From the NCBI RefSeq assembly GCF_020283565.1, contig NC_060060.1:27094001-27158000 (forward strand): 64,000 nt of DNA. The letters are read 5' to 3'. A model generated the notes under the pieces. It was not told where the DNA came from. It saw only the letters and a program-made list of their open reading frames with translations, and did no database searches. Of the stretch, positions 42,606-54,509 are shown one piece after another. The stretch is from Trifolium pratense (taxonomy: Eukaryota > Streptophyta > Magnoliopsida > Fabales > Fabaceae). Each line of letters starts with the position of its first letter. Position 1 is the first letter of the stretch. The translations under genes and the position numbers were made by a program.

Positions 42606-43184
42606 ATCTTTAAAGAATAATTTTACTAATTAAACTTATTTAAAATCTCTTAAATTTCTAGAATGTCTTCCAAACACACTATTAGATTCTAGAGTACAAT
42701 AGAATTTTACAGATAAAATTTGTGAAGTACAGCATAATTTTATGTTTGACCTTGTTATTGGTGCCACGTCAACTTGGGTAATTTACCCACAATCTTGTAA
42801 AGGTAGCCTAAAAATAAACCAATAAAAAACTATATTTTCATATTTAGAAATTTTTATTTTTCCTTCAAAAAAAAAAAAATAGAGTACAAAAATTATGAAT
42901 CGGTGGATATAGGGACATTGAAACACAGAAGCAACCATTCTTGTTTTGTACATGTAAATTCCAAATACTTTTCATTGTTCACATAAAGAAGAAAAAAAAC
43001 TTTGAAATTTGAGTAACATGTATGACAGATAAATGAGAAATATCTAAGACCTTTCAGCTTCTACACTAGGAACAAGCATAGACACAAGTAAAAGACCCAT
43101 CACAAAGAATTCAATTTTGTTTAACAAGATAGCTAAAATCAAACTATTCAAGCTGCAAAGAACCTATAATTCTTTGCAGCATAT

Positions 43185-43293
43185 ATATTACTTTTTAGAT
43201 TCATTGAATAACTGATGTATCTGATCTATATAGATACATCAGTTATTGAATGAATCTAAGAATAGACATTTGCTTATAATTAATGAGGGAGTA
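43185..43293. mobile_element. Stowaway-like MITE (partial) 3' of the KCS gene
   Basis: Inner palindrome TTAGATTCATTGAATAACTG.../...CAGTTATTGAATGAATCTAA and a right end TTGCTTATAATTAATGAGGGAGTA, the ...GGGAGTA end of Stowaway-type elements. The left CTCCCTC end is lost. It lies 35 bp downstream of the KCS stop codon. Confidence 0.55.
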
Positions 43294-43328
43294 TGTTTCT
43301 GTTGCATTTTCTTCTTCTCTCATAAAGC

Positions 43329-45005
43329 TTAGAGCTTAACAATCTCAGGAATATGAACAGGGTAACGATCAATGCAATCTTCCCAAGGTCCATCAACAGG
43401 TGTATCAATGCTTCTATTACATTTCCAAACAGCACTATTGCATTTAAATCCACTTCCAAATGCTATTTGCCATACTCTATCACCTCTCTTCATTCTTCCT
43501 TTTGATTCAATATAGTTCAATTCATACCACAAAGACGAAGACGATGTGTTACCAAATCGATGCAGCGTCATCCTTGAAGCCTCGACGTGTTCAGAAGAAA
43601 GCTGAAGATTCTTCTGTAACTCGTCGATCACAGCACGGCCACCAGCATGAATACAAAAATGCTCAAAGGCTTGTTTGAAATCAGGAATATAAGGCTTCCA
43701 TTTAGGATTAAAGATTTTTTTCCCAATGAGTGTTAATAGAAAGAGTAATTGTTCTGAAGCAGGTAGAACAAGAGGACCAATAGTTGTTATGTTTGATTTC
43801 AATGCTTCTCCTGCTATAGCCATAAGATCCTTTTGAAGTGAAATTCCAACTTTACCTTCCCTATCTTCTTCTTCGTATACGCAACGATAAGCTTTATCGT
43901 CGCCTCCTTTATGTGTTCTAACCACTTGGATTAATCTATATTTTGCTCTTTTGTGTTCTGCTTTTTTGTTTGATAATAGAATAGCAGCACCTCCCATTCT
44001 GAATAAACAATTTGGTAGAAGCATTGCTCTTTCTTTTCCTTGGTAATAGTTTGGAGTAATGATTTCTGTGCTCACAACAACGGCGTTTGAATTCGGATAA
44101 ACTTGAAGAAGATCACGAGCTAGATCGATGGAGATTAAACCCGCGCTGCATCCCATACCGGAGAGGTTGAAGCTTTTAATGTTACTTCTAAGTTTGTATT
44201 TGTTGATCACCATAGCTGACAAAGAAGGAGTTGGAGAAAATAGGCTGCAATTGACAATAAGAATGTCTATATCCTTAGGTTTGAGTCCTGTTTTCGTGAA
44301 CAACGAATCCATTGATGAAAAGATAACTAGCTCGGCTTCACGTCTCGCTTCTTCCATCGTTGGATTAGGCGGGATGTAATGGATGGCAGGTGGCAAACAC
44401 GTTTCTTCTCCAAGACCCGATCGTTCGAGAATCCTCATTTGAAACTCAACACTTTTCGGGTTGTTCTTGAGGATTAGTCTTGAATGTTCCATGAAAGTAG
44501 CGAAAGGGACGCGACAAGTTATCGGCGGTTTGAAGCAAGCGTAATCTACCAAGTAGATTGTGTTTGGCTTTAACATGAAGTATATTGTGGATATAAAGAT
44601 GATGAGAAAACAAGAACAAAGGATTTGTATTTGATCAAATTTAAGTGAATTGAAAATATTGAGTATTTCAATAGGACCTAAACGTAGTAGTTCTATCAAG
44701 AAGCAAATCATGATAGTTAAGATTGTAAGAGTGATAATGTGGTTTACAAAATATTGGTAAAAAAGTTTAAGATACTTGTTTTTGGAAGAGTTTGAGGAAT
44801 TTGGCATAATTGAAGGCATTTTTAGGACTTTTGATGAAAACAAGAATGGTACAAAATGGTGATGATTTTGTGTGGTGTGAGAATTGGAATTTGATGATTG
44901 ATAATTAGTGTGGAGGTATGGTTTTAAAGGCATGGAGGGACCTATAAAATTAAGGGGGGCAGATGAAGTAATTAAATTATGAACTTGACATCTCTCAACG
45001 CTCAT
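43329..45005 (-). CDS. 3-ketoacyl-CoA synthase (very-long-chain fatty acid elongase)
   Basis: Intronless, 558 codons from the first ATG. Condenses malonyl-CoA with a long acyl-CoA in the ER fatty acid elongase, supplying chains for wax, cutin/suberin and sphingolipids. Two membrane segments (about residues 88-110 and 126-146) precede the FAE1/KCS domain (YLVDYACFKP). The catalytic triad is visible: Cys in NLSGMGCSAG (~285), His in HFCIHAGGRAV (~452), Asn in HRFGNTSSSS (~484). The C-terminus has WQIAFGSGFKCNSAVW. A second ATG at 44819 (MPSIMPNSS, giving 496 aa) fits the usual KCS N-terminus better; the 62 extra residues are Ser/His-rich with no counterpart I know, so the true start may be 44819 or 44933. 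Family membership is certain; the exact KCS number is not. Confidence 0.93.
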   Translation of the reverse strand: MSVERCQVHNLITSSAPLNFIGPSMPLKPYLHTNYQSSNSNSHTTQNHHHFVPFLFSSKVLKMPSIMPNSSNSSKNKYLKLFYQYFVNHIITLTILTIMICFLIELLRLGPIEILNIFNSLKFDQIQILCSCFLIIFISTIYFMLKPNTIYLVDYACFKPPITCRVPFATFMEHSRLILKNNPKSVEFQMRILERSGLGEETCLPPAIHYIPPNPTMEEARREAELVIFSSMDSLFTKTGLKPKDIDILIVNCSLFSPTPSLSAMVINKYKLRSNIKSFNLSGMGCSAGLISIDLARDLLQVYPNSNAVVVSTEIITPNYYQGKERAMLLPNCLFRMGGAAILLSNKKAEHKRAKYRLIQVVRTHKGGDDKAYRCVYEEEDREGKVGISLQKDLMAIAGEALKSNITTIGPLVLPASEQLLFLLTLIGKKIFNPKWKPYIPDFKQAFEHFCIHAGGRAVIDELQKNLQLSSEHVEASRMTLHRFGNTSSSSLWYELNYIESKGRMKRGDRVWQIAFGSGFKCNSAVWKCNRSIDTPVDGPWEDCIDRYPVHIPEIVKL

Positions 45006-45009
45006 TTAA

Positions 45010-46130
45010 ATTAGTTATCAATTTTCATAACTCCCATTTCCATTTCTAACTAAACCTTCAACAACAATGTTTTATTAGCCAATGTATATTTTGTCCTTTT
45101 AGTTTACTATTTATTGCAATGGTACTTTACAACATTAAAATTGCAGCATTAAAAGCAAATGGGAGATAGCCTTATTTTTCCATTCAAGTGATATACTATA
45201 GAGCACAAGAACACATGATTCAACCCATCCATCTTATGGATTTGATCCAATAATCTAACCTAGTTAATATAAGAAGGAGAATAAAAGAAAGGAAAGTAGT
45301 TACGATATGTGCGTTAAGATTTGTTTTCATTACAAATTTGGATGTGTGTATATATTTATTAGTGTCAAATATAGATTCATCATAAATCTAAATAATTTAG
45401 TTGCTTGATGTATAGGAATTAGGTTGTGGTTGATCTCATGGGACCTCGTAGTTTTATTAGAAGGTTGCCAAAAGCTAATGTCACCAACAATTAGACTGCG
45501 TTGACTTAAAATTAGCCAGTTCATGTAAATTGAAAGTACTAAAAGTGGTCGAGAAGATTTATTTTTATTATAATGGACAAAAAGATTTATTATAATGTAC
45601 AAGCTAGATAAAATTAAAAGACCTAAAATGGAGTAGGTATGGCAGCAGGTGGGGCGAGTTTTGTTTTCCTCCACAACTAGCGGGGGTAATGCAGGCGGCC
45701 CACCCCATCTAAAGCCCATCCAAAAGTTGGCGGGAACAGGATGAATTATCTTAAGCATTCGAGCTCAAAAGTCAAACTTGCTCCATTTACTAAGGAGTTG
45801 GCAGGTTGGCGCTCGCGAAACAACTTTTTTATTTTTTACTTATAGCTAGATTTTTACCATATACTTTACTATTTTTTATATTTTTTATGAAAAAAATAAT
45901 ATTTTTCAACAACGCATAATATAGAAAATAACTTAAAAGATTAACAAACTCAAATCATGTAGTAAATAGTAATAGTTAATAATTTAACATGGAACCAAAT
46001 TGATTCAAGTAAACTATTAATAATTAGTTTTAATTCGTTACATCCCAATAATATCAGTTATTAACTGTGACTTTAAATATAATATTATTTGTGTTGTAAT
46101 TGCCTTGAAATTATGATCAGAAAAAAAAAG
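45010..46130. other. Upstream region of the KCS gene, nothing else recognised
   Basis: AT-rich intergenic sequence. Presumably includes the KCS promoter, but I see no clear TATA box. No coding or RNA feature. Confidence 0.4.
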
Positions 46131-46134
46131 TTAA

Positions 46135-46640
46135 GTTGCTGCCTCCTGCGCGAGGCGCAGGGTATTCTGAGCGAGGCGCAACCTTCACGAGTCTATTTAT
46201 AGGCAGTGCATTTTTTCTGATTTAAAAGAGGTTTTTAGGGTTTCTGAGGCCAACAAACAAACTAGGGTTATAAGAGAAACATCTTGTGAAGACTCTAGGG
46301 TTGGGTAATTATTCTATCACCTTGGGAAATACTTTCATTGAATCTCTTGGTCACGAGATGAGATTTGGGAAAATGGTAGAATTAGGGTTGAAGTCTAATT
46401 CTTGCAACTCTTGTATTGAATCTCGTTGTAATCAAGTTTTCTATCGATAGTGGAACGGAGAGTCTCTCTCCCCCAGAGTAGGTCGGTGTTGACTGAACTG
46501 GGTAAACATTTGCTTCGTGTTCTTTACATTTTTATCGCTTATCTTTTGTTCGTGTTATTATTGCTATTTCCACGTTTTGATTGCTTATTTGATTTGCTCC
46601 ACACATCAAGATTATTGGTGTGATATTAAAAAATTCACAA
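46135..46640 (+). mobile_element. LTR remnant (R/U5 part, copia-like)
   Basis: Has the layout of a plant copia LTR tail: GTCTATTTATAGGCAG (TATA-like), an AGGGTTT leader, GAGTCTCTCTCCCCCAGAGTAGGTCGG, GACTGAACTGGGTAAAC and a T-rich end with GATTTGCTCCACACATC. No PBS or internal region follows. Contains GCGAGGCGCA twice at ~46153 and ~46173. Confidence 0.5.
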
Positions 46641-46796
46641 CGATTTGTAAAAATTTACACATAAAATGTATTATTTATTTAATACTATCCGGTTTAACCG
46701 ACTCAATAGCATTTTAACCGGTTCATTTGGTTTAACCATGATATGGAGGTCACATTGATTCAACATCCGATCCGATTTTTTTTTTTGGCGTAAAAC

Positions 46797-46945
46797 AAGT
46801 ATTCTCTGCGCACTATTGCAGTCTTGCGGAGACTTATAATCTCTCGAATCTTGTGGGAGTCAAATGATGACAAACTCTCCCTAAGAATTTTAACACTGCT
46901 ACATGTCCAAGTCAAGAATCGAACCCGAATCATTAATTAAGTTAG
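46797..46945 (-). mobile_element. SINE-like element (minus strand)
   Basis: On the minus strand a box-B-like GGGTTCGATTCTTG is followed by CTTAGGGAGAGTTTG, GACTCCCACAAGATTCGAG and AGTCTCCGCAAGACTG. The same segment order recurs at 58868-59040, so the two are copies of one family. Confidence 0.5.
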
Positions 46946-46949
46946 AAGT

Positions 46950-48285
46950 ATAAAGATAAAATTACAAGATCCGTCAGATCATAAAAATAAATAAAATAAC
47001 AATTATAGGGTGCCAGCACAATAATTAAATGGCAACTATACATGTAGTATTTTGGTATAAAATATATTCCATAATTTTTTGCCCGTGCAAGAACTTATTC
47101 TTCCTTGCATGGCGTAAGTGTACACTCCTGGATCTAGTACTCATACAATCGGTTGCTACTCTAGATTAATTAATTTATATCTACATTGGTTGTTAATGCA
47201 CTTATACTTGCGGAACCAACTTTTTGGACAATCTTCAACAGTTATACATACAGGGTATGCTGTAATAAAAAAGAGATCAAATTAAAATAGTGTTACTAAA
47301 ATCGGACAAAAGGTTGTGGATGAACTACAAAATGAAGGAAATTTGAAAAAATAAAATAAAACAGATTACCTTCAATGTTCTTTGTAACAAGAAAAAGTGA
47401 AAGAAATAAAACCATAGCAAACATAAATTTGAGAATTTTAACCATACCTTTTCACTTTGCATGTAATAACTAAAATATAATTTGATCCACTTTATAGTGT
47501 ATAAAAACATGTTATGCCCCGTCAAAAAAAAATGTTATGCTAAAAACAATTAAATATATTTTAGCGCTTAAAGAGTTGCAAAAAAACTTCATAAAATTAG
47601 AAACATTATTAAGTGTCTCTTAAGTAGATCAATATGTACTTTATTTGTCCATTTTTAATTAAAAAAAAGTTTTATTTGTCCATTTAGCCACTTGCTAAAG
47701 AGGTAATGTAAAAAACTAGTTAATCATTAGAATTCATTATGTTTTAATTAACTTGTCTTCTTTTTATAACTTTTCTTCCGGAAGGAGAGATTTTAAAAAA
47801 ATTATAATAATGCACAAGTTGATCAAAGGGAATGACTATTCAAGTTTATGACTATTCAAGTTTGTAGTTTCGAGACTTCGTTCATATAATGAACTTTCCG
47901 TACGATGAATAGTTTGGGAAAATCTGAGTTTAATTAATTTCTGATATAAATAATTTTTAGTCAGATTTTACTAATCTGGAGGTTAATACCAAAAATATAA
48001 TAATATGGTATTGGTTACGATAATATTGATAAAATCATTTGATCAAAGTGAAATAGATTAAGATTGATGCAACCACGCTTTTTTTTAAGAGGCTTCTTAT
48101 TGATACATGTAAGTTGTTTAAGATTAGTCTTGATAGGCACACACTTTTAGATGCATAAGCCCTTGACTTATCAAGTAGGGTTGTCAAGTGGGCGACCTAG
48201 CCCGCTAGGTCTGGTGGCCTCTACTACATAGTACAAACTCAACCCCAATCTTAATAGGTAAAGAAACTAACCTCCATTGGAGAAT
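46950..48285. other. Intergenic AT-rich sequence, nothing recognised
   Basis: Only short frames without codon bias. No transposon ends or RNA genes identified. Confidence 0.45.
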
Positions 48286-48289
48286 CTCA

Positions 48290-48970
48290 AAGAAAGGATC
48301 TCCACCGACTACAATGTCTTCAATCGCTCCATGCATGATCGAAGTAGAAGAAGCTCACTTTGGGAGTCCTTTAATTGAGGAAGAAGATGCATTAGCTCAA
48401 CAGCCCTGCCAATTGTCTTCATGGTAACCCCTTCAATAAACCCTCTATCGCGACTAGCACCCTCTTTGAGCAATTTGACCCCAAACACCACTCTTCCAAA
48501 TGTCTGAAGGAAACAACTCATCATGAAGTTTAATTCCATCACATGTAGGCCAAAAGATTTTCATCTTACGAATATTCAAAATAAAGGCCCGATTTTGGTC
48601 CTATCAACCGAATGATATCAATTTCTTTAGTCACCTCCCTTGAATCCCCTAAAACAGTCCCATCATTAAGATACCAAACATGGAGAAGAAGCTTGCAATT
48701 GTCTCTTATCTTATGAATAAGAGGGTGTAACACAAGAGCGAAATGGAGTGGCCTCAACAGATCGTCTTATTGCACTCCAGTGGCTGATGTGATGTGGTTG
48801 TTCCCAAGGTAAAACTTGGCCGCCCGACCATAAAGAAATTCAACCCCTAAAGAACTAGATAGACATCTCACCCTCACCTCACACAATAGTGCCGCCCTGT
48901 CTACCATGTTAAAAGCATTTGAGAAATATACTGTGGACATAATCAAAGAACCAACTCCATGAAAATCGCT
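48290..48970 (-). pseudogene. Reverse-transcriptase pseudogene (non-LTR type)
   Basis: Read on the minus strand, broken frames give FSNAFNMVDRAALL, YGRAAKFYLGNNH, then a stop, RPLHFALVLHPLIHKIRDN, WYLNDGTVLGDS (the YxDD box as YLND), then FGVKLLKEGASRDRGFI and LLPQLKDSQSELLLLRSC. This order is that of plant LINE-type reverse transcriptases. Several stops and shifts (for example at ~48770 and ~48565) make it a dead fragment. Confidence 0.75.
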
Positions 48971-49435
48971 TCTACATCTCTTGAAATCTCAACCCCAAAC
49001 CAAAAGTCATTGAGATATTTAGCCACATATTTACCCTTTCATAGCGACCTTGGATACCAGATGCTTCCAGATAGTACCGACTGCAATAAGGCATATTCTA
49101 CCAACAAGAAGTTGCTCGCATGTTCTTTTTCCTTTGAATTAGTCAATTAAAATTGGCTAGGTTACTTGACTTTGTTGGACTTTCATTTAAAAATTAGTCG
49201 GCCGAAATAAAACTATTTTTCCAGAAAAAAGTTTTTTAGTGGGCCACCCTAAAAACCCTGACGTCCAGTCCATGTCAACCTATGAAAAATGTAGATCAAG
49301 TGAATAACTCAAAAAGATACGATCGTTTTTCTATTTCTTTTACAGGTGACCTATGTTAAAATACAGGGTCAATGGGCCAGTTTGGCCCATTTTGCGAGCC
49401 CTACTTTAGAAGCGCCTAACATTGACGTTGACTTC

Positions 49436-49458
49436 GATTATTATTATTATTGGTTACA

Positions 49459-49520
<62 letters not shown>
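49436..49520. repeat. (ATT)n microsatellite
   Basis: About 25 TTA/ATT triplets with few interruptions. The poly-Leu frame across it is an artefact. Confidence 0.95.
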
Positions 49521-49899
49521 GCCTAACATTGACATTGACTTTGATTATTTCCTTTAAAAAAAAAAGACTTTGATTATTATTATCTATTACTTTACTAATA
49601 TATTAAAATCAATTACCACCTAATTTATTCTTATTACTTTTAACCACGTTACAAGTTTTATATTTTTTATTGTAATTTCACAAAAAAAAAATATAGAAAG
49701 AATATAAGATAAATATAAAAATTTACAAAAAATATATAAAGAATAAGATGAGTACAAAAAAAAATTATATAGGAATCTATGCATAAAAATAGAAAGAAAA
49801 AAAAGAATAAAAAGATTATAGAAAGTTTAGTCAATATAAAATTTGTCAAAAAAAAAGTTTAGTCAATTAAAATAAATTATGGAAAGAATATAGAAAAAA

Positions 49900-50398
49900 C
49901 TAGTTTAAAGACCCGTGCACGGATCATTGACTTTTATTTGATATTTAAGTTTGTCATTATATTAAAGTAGAAAATTTATTTAGAATTAAATATTTAAAAA
50001 TTATTATATAATATTGTTTAAATATAAGTGGAATTATTGTTTTCTTTTTCCAGTAAGTTTGATAATTAACTTTATTAGTATTATTACTCACTACTTACTA
50101 TTAATAATAAAATAAAATTAATTACCATCAAATTTATTAAATTATCCTAGATATCCCTAATAAAATTTCTAATTTTCGATTAAAAAACATACGAGACCAT
50201 TATTTGTCACTGAAACATAAAACATTAGATAAATGATTTTTACAAAAAATAGCACAATAGTTTCACTTATATTTAACAATATTTTATAACAAATTAAAAT
50301 ATTTTATTCTAAATAAATTTTCTACATTAATATAATGATAAACTTAAATATCGAATTAAAGTTAATGAACTCGTGCGAATACACGAGTCTTTAAACTA
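49900..50398. mobile_element. TIR element with ~130-bp arms and hairpin ends (MITE)
   Basis: Left end CTAGTTTAAAGACCCGTGCA and right end CACGAGTCTTTAAACTAA are complementary, and the similarity continues inward (GATATTTAAGTTTGTCATTA versus TAATGATAAACTTAAATATC). Each end also has a small hairpin (CCGTGCACGG left, ACTCGTG/CACGAGT right) next to CTAG or CTAA. No coding content. About 0.5 kb. Confidence 0.6.
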
Positions 50399-50733
50399 AT
50401 TATTATTATTTATTATTTTAAAAATAGAAAGTAAAGTTGGAATTTGCACGTTAGACACGTGCCTCAGCCTAAAAGTGGAATTGTGTTGGCAACATCAACC
50501 GTGGTCTACCATTGTCCGGTGTTTTTTTCCTCTAATTGGTATTTGGATCATTCCACTTCGTTGCAAATGGGAATTGATACAACTTTTTCAGATATTATCT
50601 ATGCAAAATTTTAATTTTAGGTGAATTATCATAGTCATACACATTAAAATTTGTAGATAACTAAAATAACCCCAAAAAAAAATCATATAGAATACATATT
50701 CCTTACACACCCCACTAAGTTAGTTTATTGATC

Positions 50734-53700
50734 ATGGAGCTATCAAAGACATTCAGATTCCAATCACAGAACCTCTCATCCTTCATACCTTTTTGTACCA
50801 TAAACAACAACCCTTTGAAGAATCAACTACCCTTTACAACAAAACTCATCAACAATAAACCAAAGACAACCAGATTAACAGTGACAGCAAAGAGAAAACC
50901 ACCAATTGAAGGGGTTAGTGAAGAGTTGAATAATATAGCTTGTTATAACCTTGATTTTGCATATTCTAGAAGAAGGGTTCGTTCAGCTTTCATTGAGGTT
51001 CACCAACAGCTTGATCATTGCTTGTTTAAGGTTTGTTTTGACTTTTGATCATGATCAATGCAAGGCTTCAAATTGCTCATCCTTAGAATGTTTTTCTTTT
51101 TATAGGAAAATGTTAGCAAATTAGTAGCTATGTATGTTAGTTTCCTAAACTTCATGATTAAAATTATTTTGGTGTCCCTCAGGCCATTAATATTCATTAA
51201 TATTCACTTTTCAGATTCTTTGAATAACTTTGGTCAGTTATTCAATCAATCTGAAAAGTGAATTTTTGCTTATAATAGTGGCCGGGGGAGTATTTATTTT
51301 TTTGGTGTATCTTTGGCTTTGTTGAAGAATCAGACACTGACCAATGTTTTGATCTGTTTTTTCCTAGGATGCTCCTGCTGGAATTAGAACAGAAGAAGTA
51401 AGATTTTCTGCTTTACCTTTGTATTTCCAAAGATTTCTAGAACTAGAACTGTGTTGATGTTTTAATTTTTGTTTTTACTTTTATGAATTGTTAGCATTAT
51501 AGAGAAAGTTATTTAGTTTTGTGTTTGATTTTATTTGTTAAGTAGTGGTATGAAAGGAATTCGAGGGGATTGGAAATTTTCTGCAAAGGCTGGATGCCAG
51601 AGCCAGGAATTCCAGTTAAGGCCTCTGTCTGTTTTTGTCATGGATATGGTGATACTTGCACATTCTTCTTTGAAGGTTTGTTTCTGCGTTTTTTGAAAAT
51701 GTTTCTTAGAGAACGATGTTTGGATGTTTGTTTGATTTCTACGGAAGCTATTGATTCATTGTATGGAAATTGCGTTTGGCTTTTTTACTTTTTATTCAGG
51801 TGTAGCTAGAAGAATTGCTGCATCTGGGTATGCTGTTTTCGCTATGGACTATCCAGGCTTCGGACTATCAGAAGGATTACATGGTTACATACCAAATTTT
51901 GATGATCTAGTCGACGATGTTATAGAGCATTATACACAGATAAAAGGTATATTTGATTCATCAATTTTTAGCTTTGAAGCATTGACTGAGACACGGACAC
52001 AAGACATGAAACTAACTGACTAATAATTTGAGAAAATAGAAGAGATTGAATGTAACCACATGTGTCGGTCAACCGACATGCCTTTATATTTCTAGTATCC
52101 ATGGTGTTTTAAGGATATTTGATGTTGTGTTTGTCAAATTAAACACATGGTGGTGTTGTTGATCATACTTTTGTTTTACTATTGACAGCGAGGCCTGATA
52201 TGAGAGAATTACCTCGATTTCTGTTGGGACAGTCAATGGGCGGGGCGGTTTCGCTTAAAGTTCATTTGAAGGAGCCAAATAATTGGGATGGAGTAGTACT
52301 TGTAGCACCAATGTGTAAAGTAAGCTCATTCCTCCTCTATATTGTTACCAATGCTCAACAACTTCATTATTTTAATTTTGGTAGATAATTCTTACAAACT
52401 ATAAAAAGTCATATCGTTATTGCTATATTGGACATTAATATAATCTGTCTGCTTACTTATTTATCTATACCTTACTTAACGACTTTGTCCTAACTTGCAT
52501 GCTAAGTGACCCAAACCAATCTATAGGAAAGTTGAATTATCTTCTATCATGTGAGATGTGATACATGGGGAATTCCTTGAACATTGTAACCTAGGAAACT
52601 ACTACGAAAGTTCAAATATGTTTGTTAGTCTCGTTTTAGTTCCCTGTAATATGTGAGGTCTTCGTAGATCTAGTCGTCTAGCCTATGAATGAAGATGATT
52701 AACAAATACTATATTTGAATGATCCCTATTCATGAAGTTTGTGTTTTTCTCGGAAGAGGAAATGGAAAGAATGCTTTAGTGATGATCTGGTTTCTTTTTT
52801 GTTTCGACATGTGAGATGATAACATTTTTCATGAAGATTATAACTTTTTTCGACCTGATTACGATAATTAATTTTTTTTTGTTTGACAAAAGTTCATTAA
52901 AAATTTGTATTTTGTTTATAGTCCTTTTAAATTTAGGATCTATCCGTTTAACAGTTAGCCGAAGAATGACCACTTGACGTGCTGATTTGTGTTACTGGTA
53001 AGATTGCAGATGATGTGTTACCATCTGATGCAGTAATGAAGGTGTTAACTCTTTTGTCAAAAGTGATTCCAAAAGCAAAACTCTTCCCAAACCAAGACCT
53101 AGCTGAGCTAGCAATCAGAGAACCGAGCAAAAGAAAATTGGTTGGTAACTCTTATTAAATGAAATCAAAAAACCATTTCTCTTCATATGCTTTCTTGGTT
53201 AATATAATCACAGATTTGTGATTTACTAGTTTTATTGCTACTAGGCACTCTGCTCAAACAACATTGTATTGCCTTGTATTGCATCATCTTGGTTAATCTA
53301 TTATTTAATAATTTAATAAATCAAACAATTTTTTTAATCTTAGCGTTATTCTTTATTATAGGCTGTTTACAATGTTATTTGTTATGAGGATAACCCACGA
53401 CTGAGAACCGGTATGGAACTTTTACGGATCACAAAAGAAATTGAGTCAAAAGTAGAGAAGGTTCTTTTTCCTTTCATTTTCTCATTTTCCTTTTTTTCTT
53501 TCTTTTGATGTTTGTTATGTTTCAACATATAATTATTGTTATATCGATAAAAAATGACTTTTTTTAATGGTTAATTGGATGATTTCAGGTGTCAGCACCA
53601 TTATTTATTCTTCATGGAGCTGCAGACAAAGTAACAGATCCATTAGTGAGTCAATTTCTATATGAAAATGCATCTAGCAAAGATAAGACTTTAAAGCTTT

Positions 53701-53807
53701 ATGAAAATGGTTATCACTGCATTTTGGAAGGAGAACCTGATGATAGGATATATGCTATACATGATGACATTATCGCATGGCTTGATTCTAGGTGTTCAAT
53801 TAAGTGA
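50734..53807 (+). CDS. Monoacylglycerol lipase-like alpha/beta hydrolase (8 exons)
   Basis: Exons 50734-51030, 51368-51397, 51546-51675, 51800-51946, 52189-52319, 53003-53140, 53362-53460, 53589-53807; all introns GT-AG; 396 aa. The Hydrolase_4 fold has the oxyanion motif HGYGD (141-145), nucleophile Ser217 in GQSMGG, Asp337 in HGAADKVTDP and His367 in GYHCILEGEPDD. The conserved EEWYERNSRGLEIFCKGW region and MDYPGFGLSEGLHGYIP mark the plant MAGL/caffeoylshikimate esterase family; it releases glycerol and fatty acid from monoacylglycerol or a related ester. About 55 Ser/Thr/Lys/Asn-rich, acid-poor N-terminal residues look like a plastid transit peptide (inference). Intron 1 carries a Stowaway MITE. 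Convergent with the XTH gene. Exact substrate not deducible. Confidence 0.92.
51200..51292. mobile_element. Stowaway-like MITE in intron 1 of the lipase gene
   Basis: Inner inverted repeat TTCACTTTTCAGATTC.../...AATCTGAAAAGTGAA and a right end TTTTTGCTTATAATAGTGGCCGGGGGAGTA. Same family as the elements at 43185 and 55677. Confidence 0.65.
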
Positions 53808-54509
53808 GGTTTTTCCATGCAATAATATTTCTTTCATCTTAGAGTCAAATAATACTTATGTTTCAATTGTTAAATTCCTCATAAGTGCATTATTCGTGCG
53901 ATTCAATTTATGTCGTAACATTATTGTGATATGTAAACTAAACAATTTTTTCCGTTTTTAGAAGATCATATATGATTTTAGTATGTAGAACTTTCTGTCA
54001 GCTTGCACAATGCCGGCAATCTGTTTGTATACATGGTGTTGCCGTCAAACCAAACATGTTATCAAGTTAACTCTTAAGAGCAGGTGACATTTAACATGCA
54101 CAAGTCTTAAACTTGTCCATGATGCACAAAATTGGATCAACTGTTGGATTTTGCCATGGTTCGAGTTAGCATCTTCTGCAGCATCGAAGGGGAAAATGGA
54201 ATTTCAGACCTAACTCATGATAAAATCCTACATTTACCTAAATTTAGTTTATTTTTTAGGTCTATTATGTCATTACCGCCTACATTCGCTCTCCAATCTC
54301 CCTCCTAACCTATTTGCACTAAATGTAGGTGAATGTAAGATTTTTGAATGTAAACAAGCATTGTGTTCATGGAATTTGTTATTATTTCATTTATATGATA
54401 ATTTTATTGATCAGTACAAGAATGAAATCACTAAATCACCAAGATCGGTGAATAATTGCAAACAAATGGTTATTCTCGACAAATGTTACGATTAGAATTC
54501 GAATTAGGA
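53808..54509. other. Convergent 3' flanks of the lipase and XTH genes
   Basis: Holds the 3' UTRs of both genes (stops at 53807 and 54510). No independent gene seen. Confidence 0.6.

Noticed and set aside
45330..45758. 142-codon minus-strand frame upstream of the KCS gene
   Set aside because: No domain, no splice context and irregular composition; likely chance.
49346..49573. Poly-leucine frame
   Set aside because: Artefact of the (ATT)n microsatellite.
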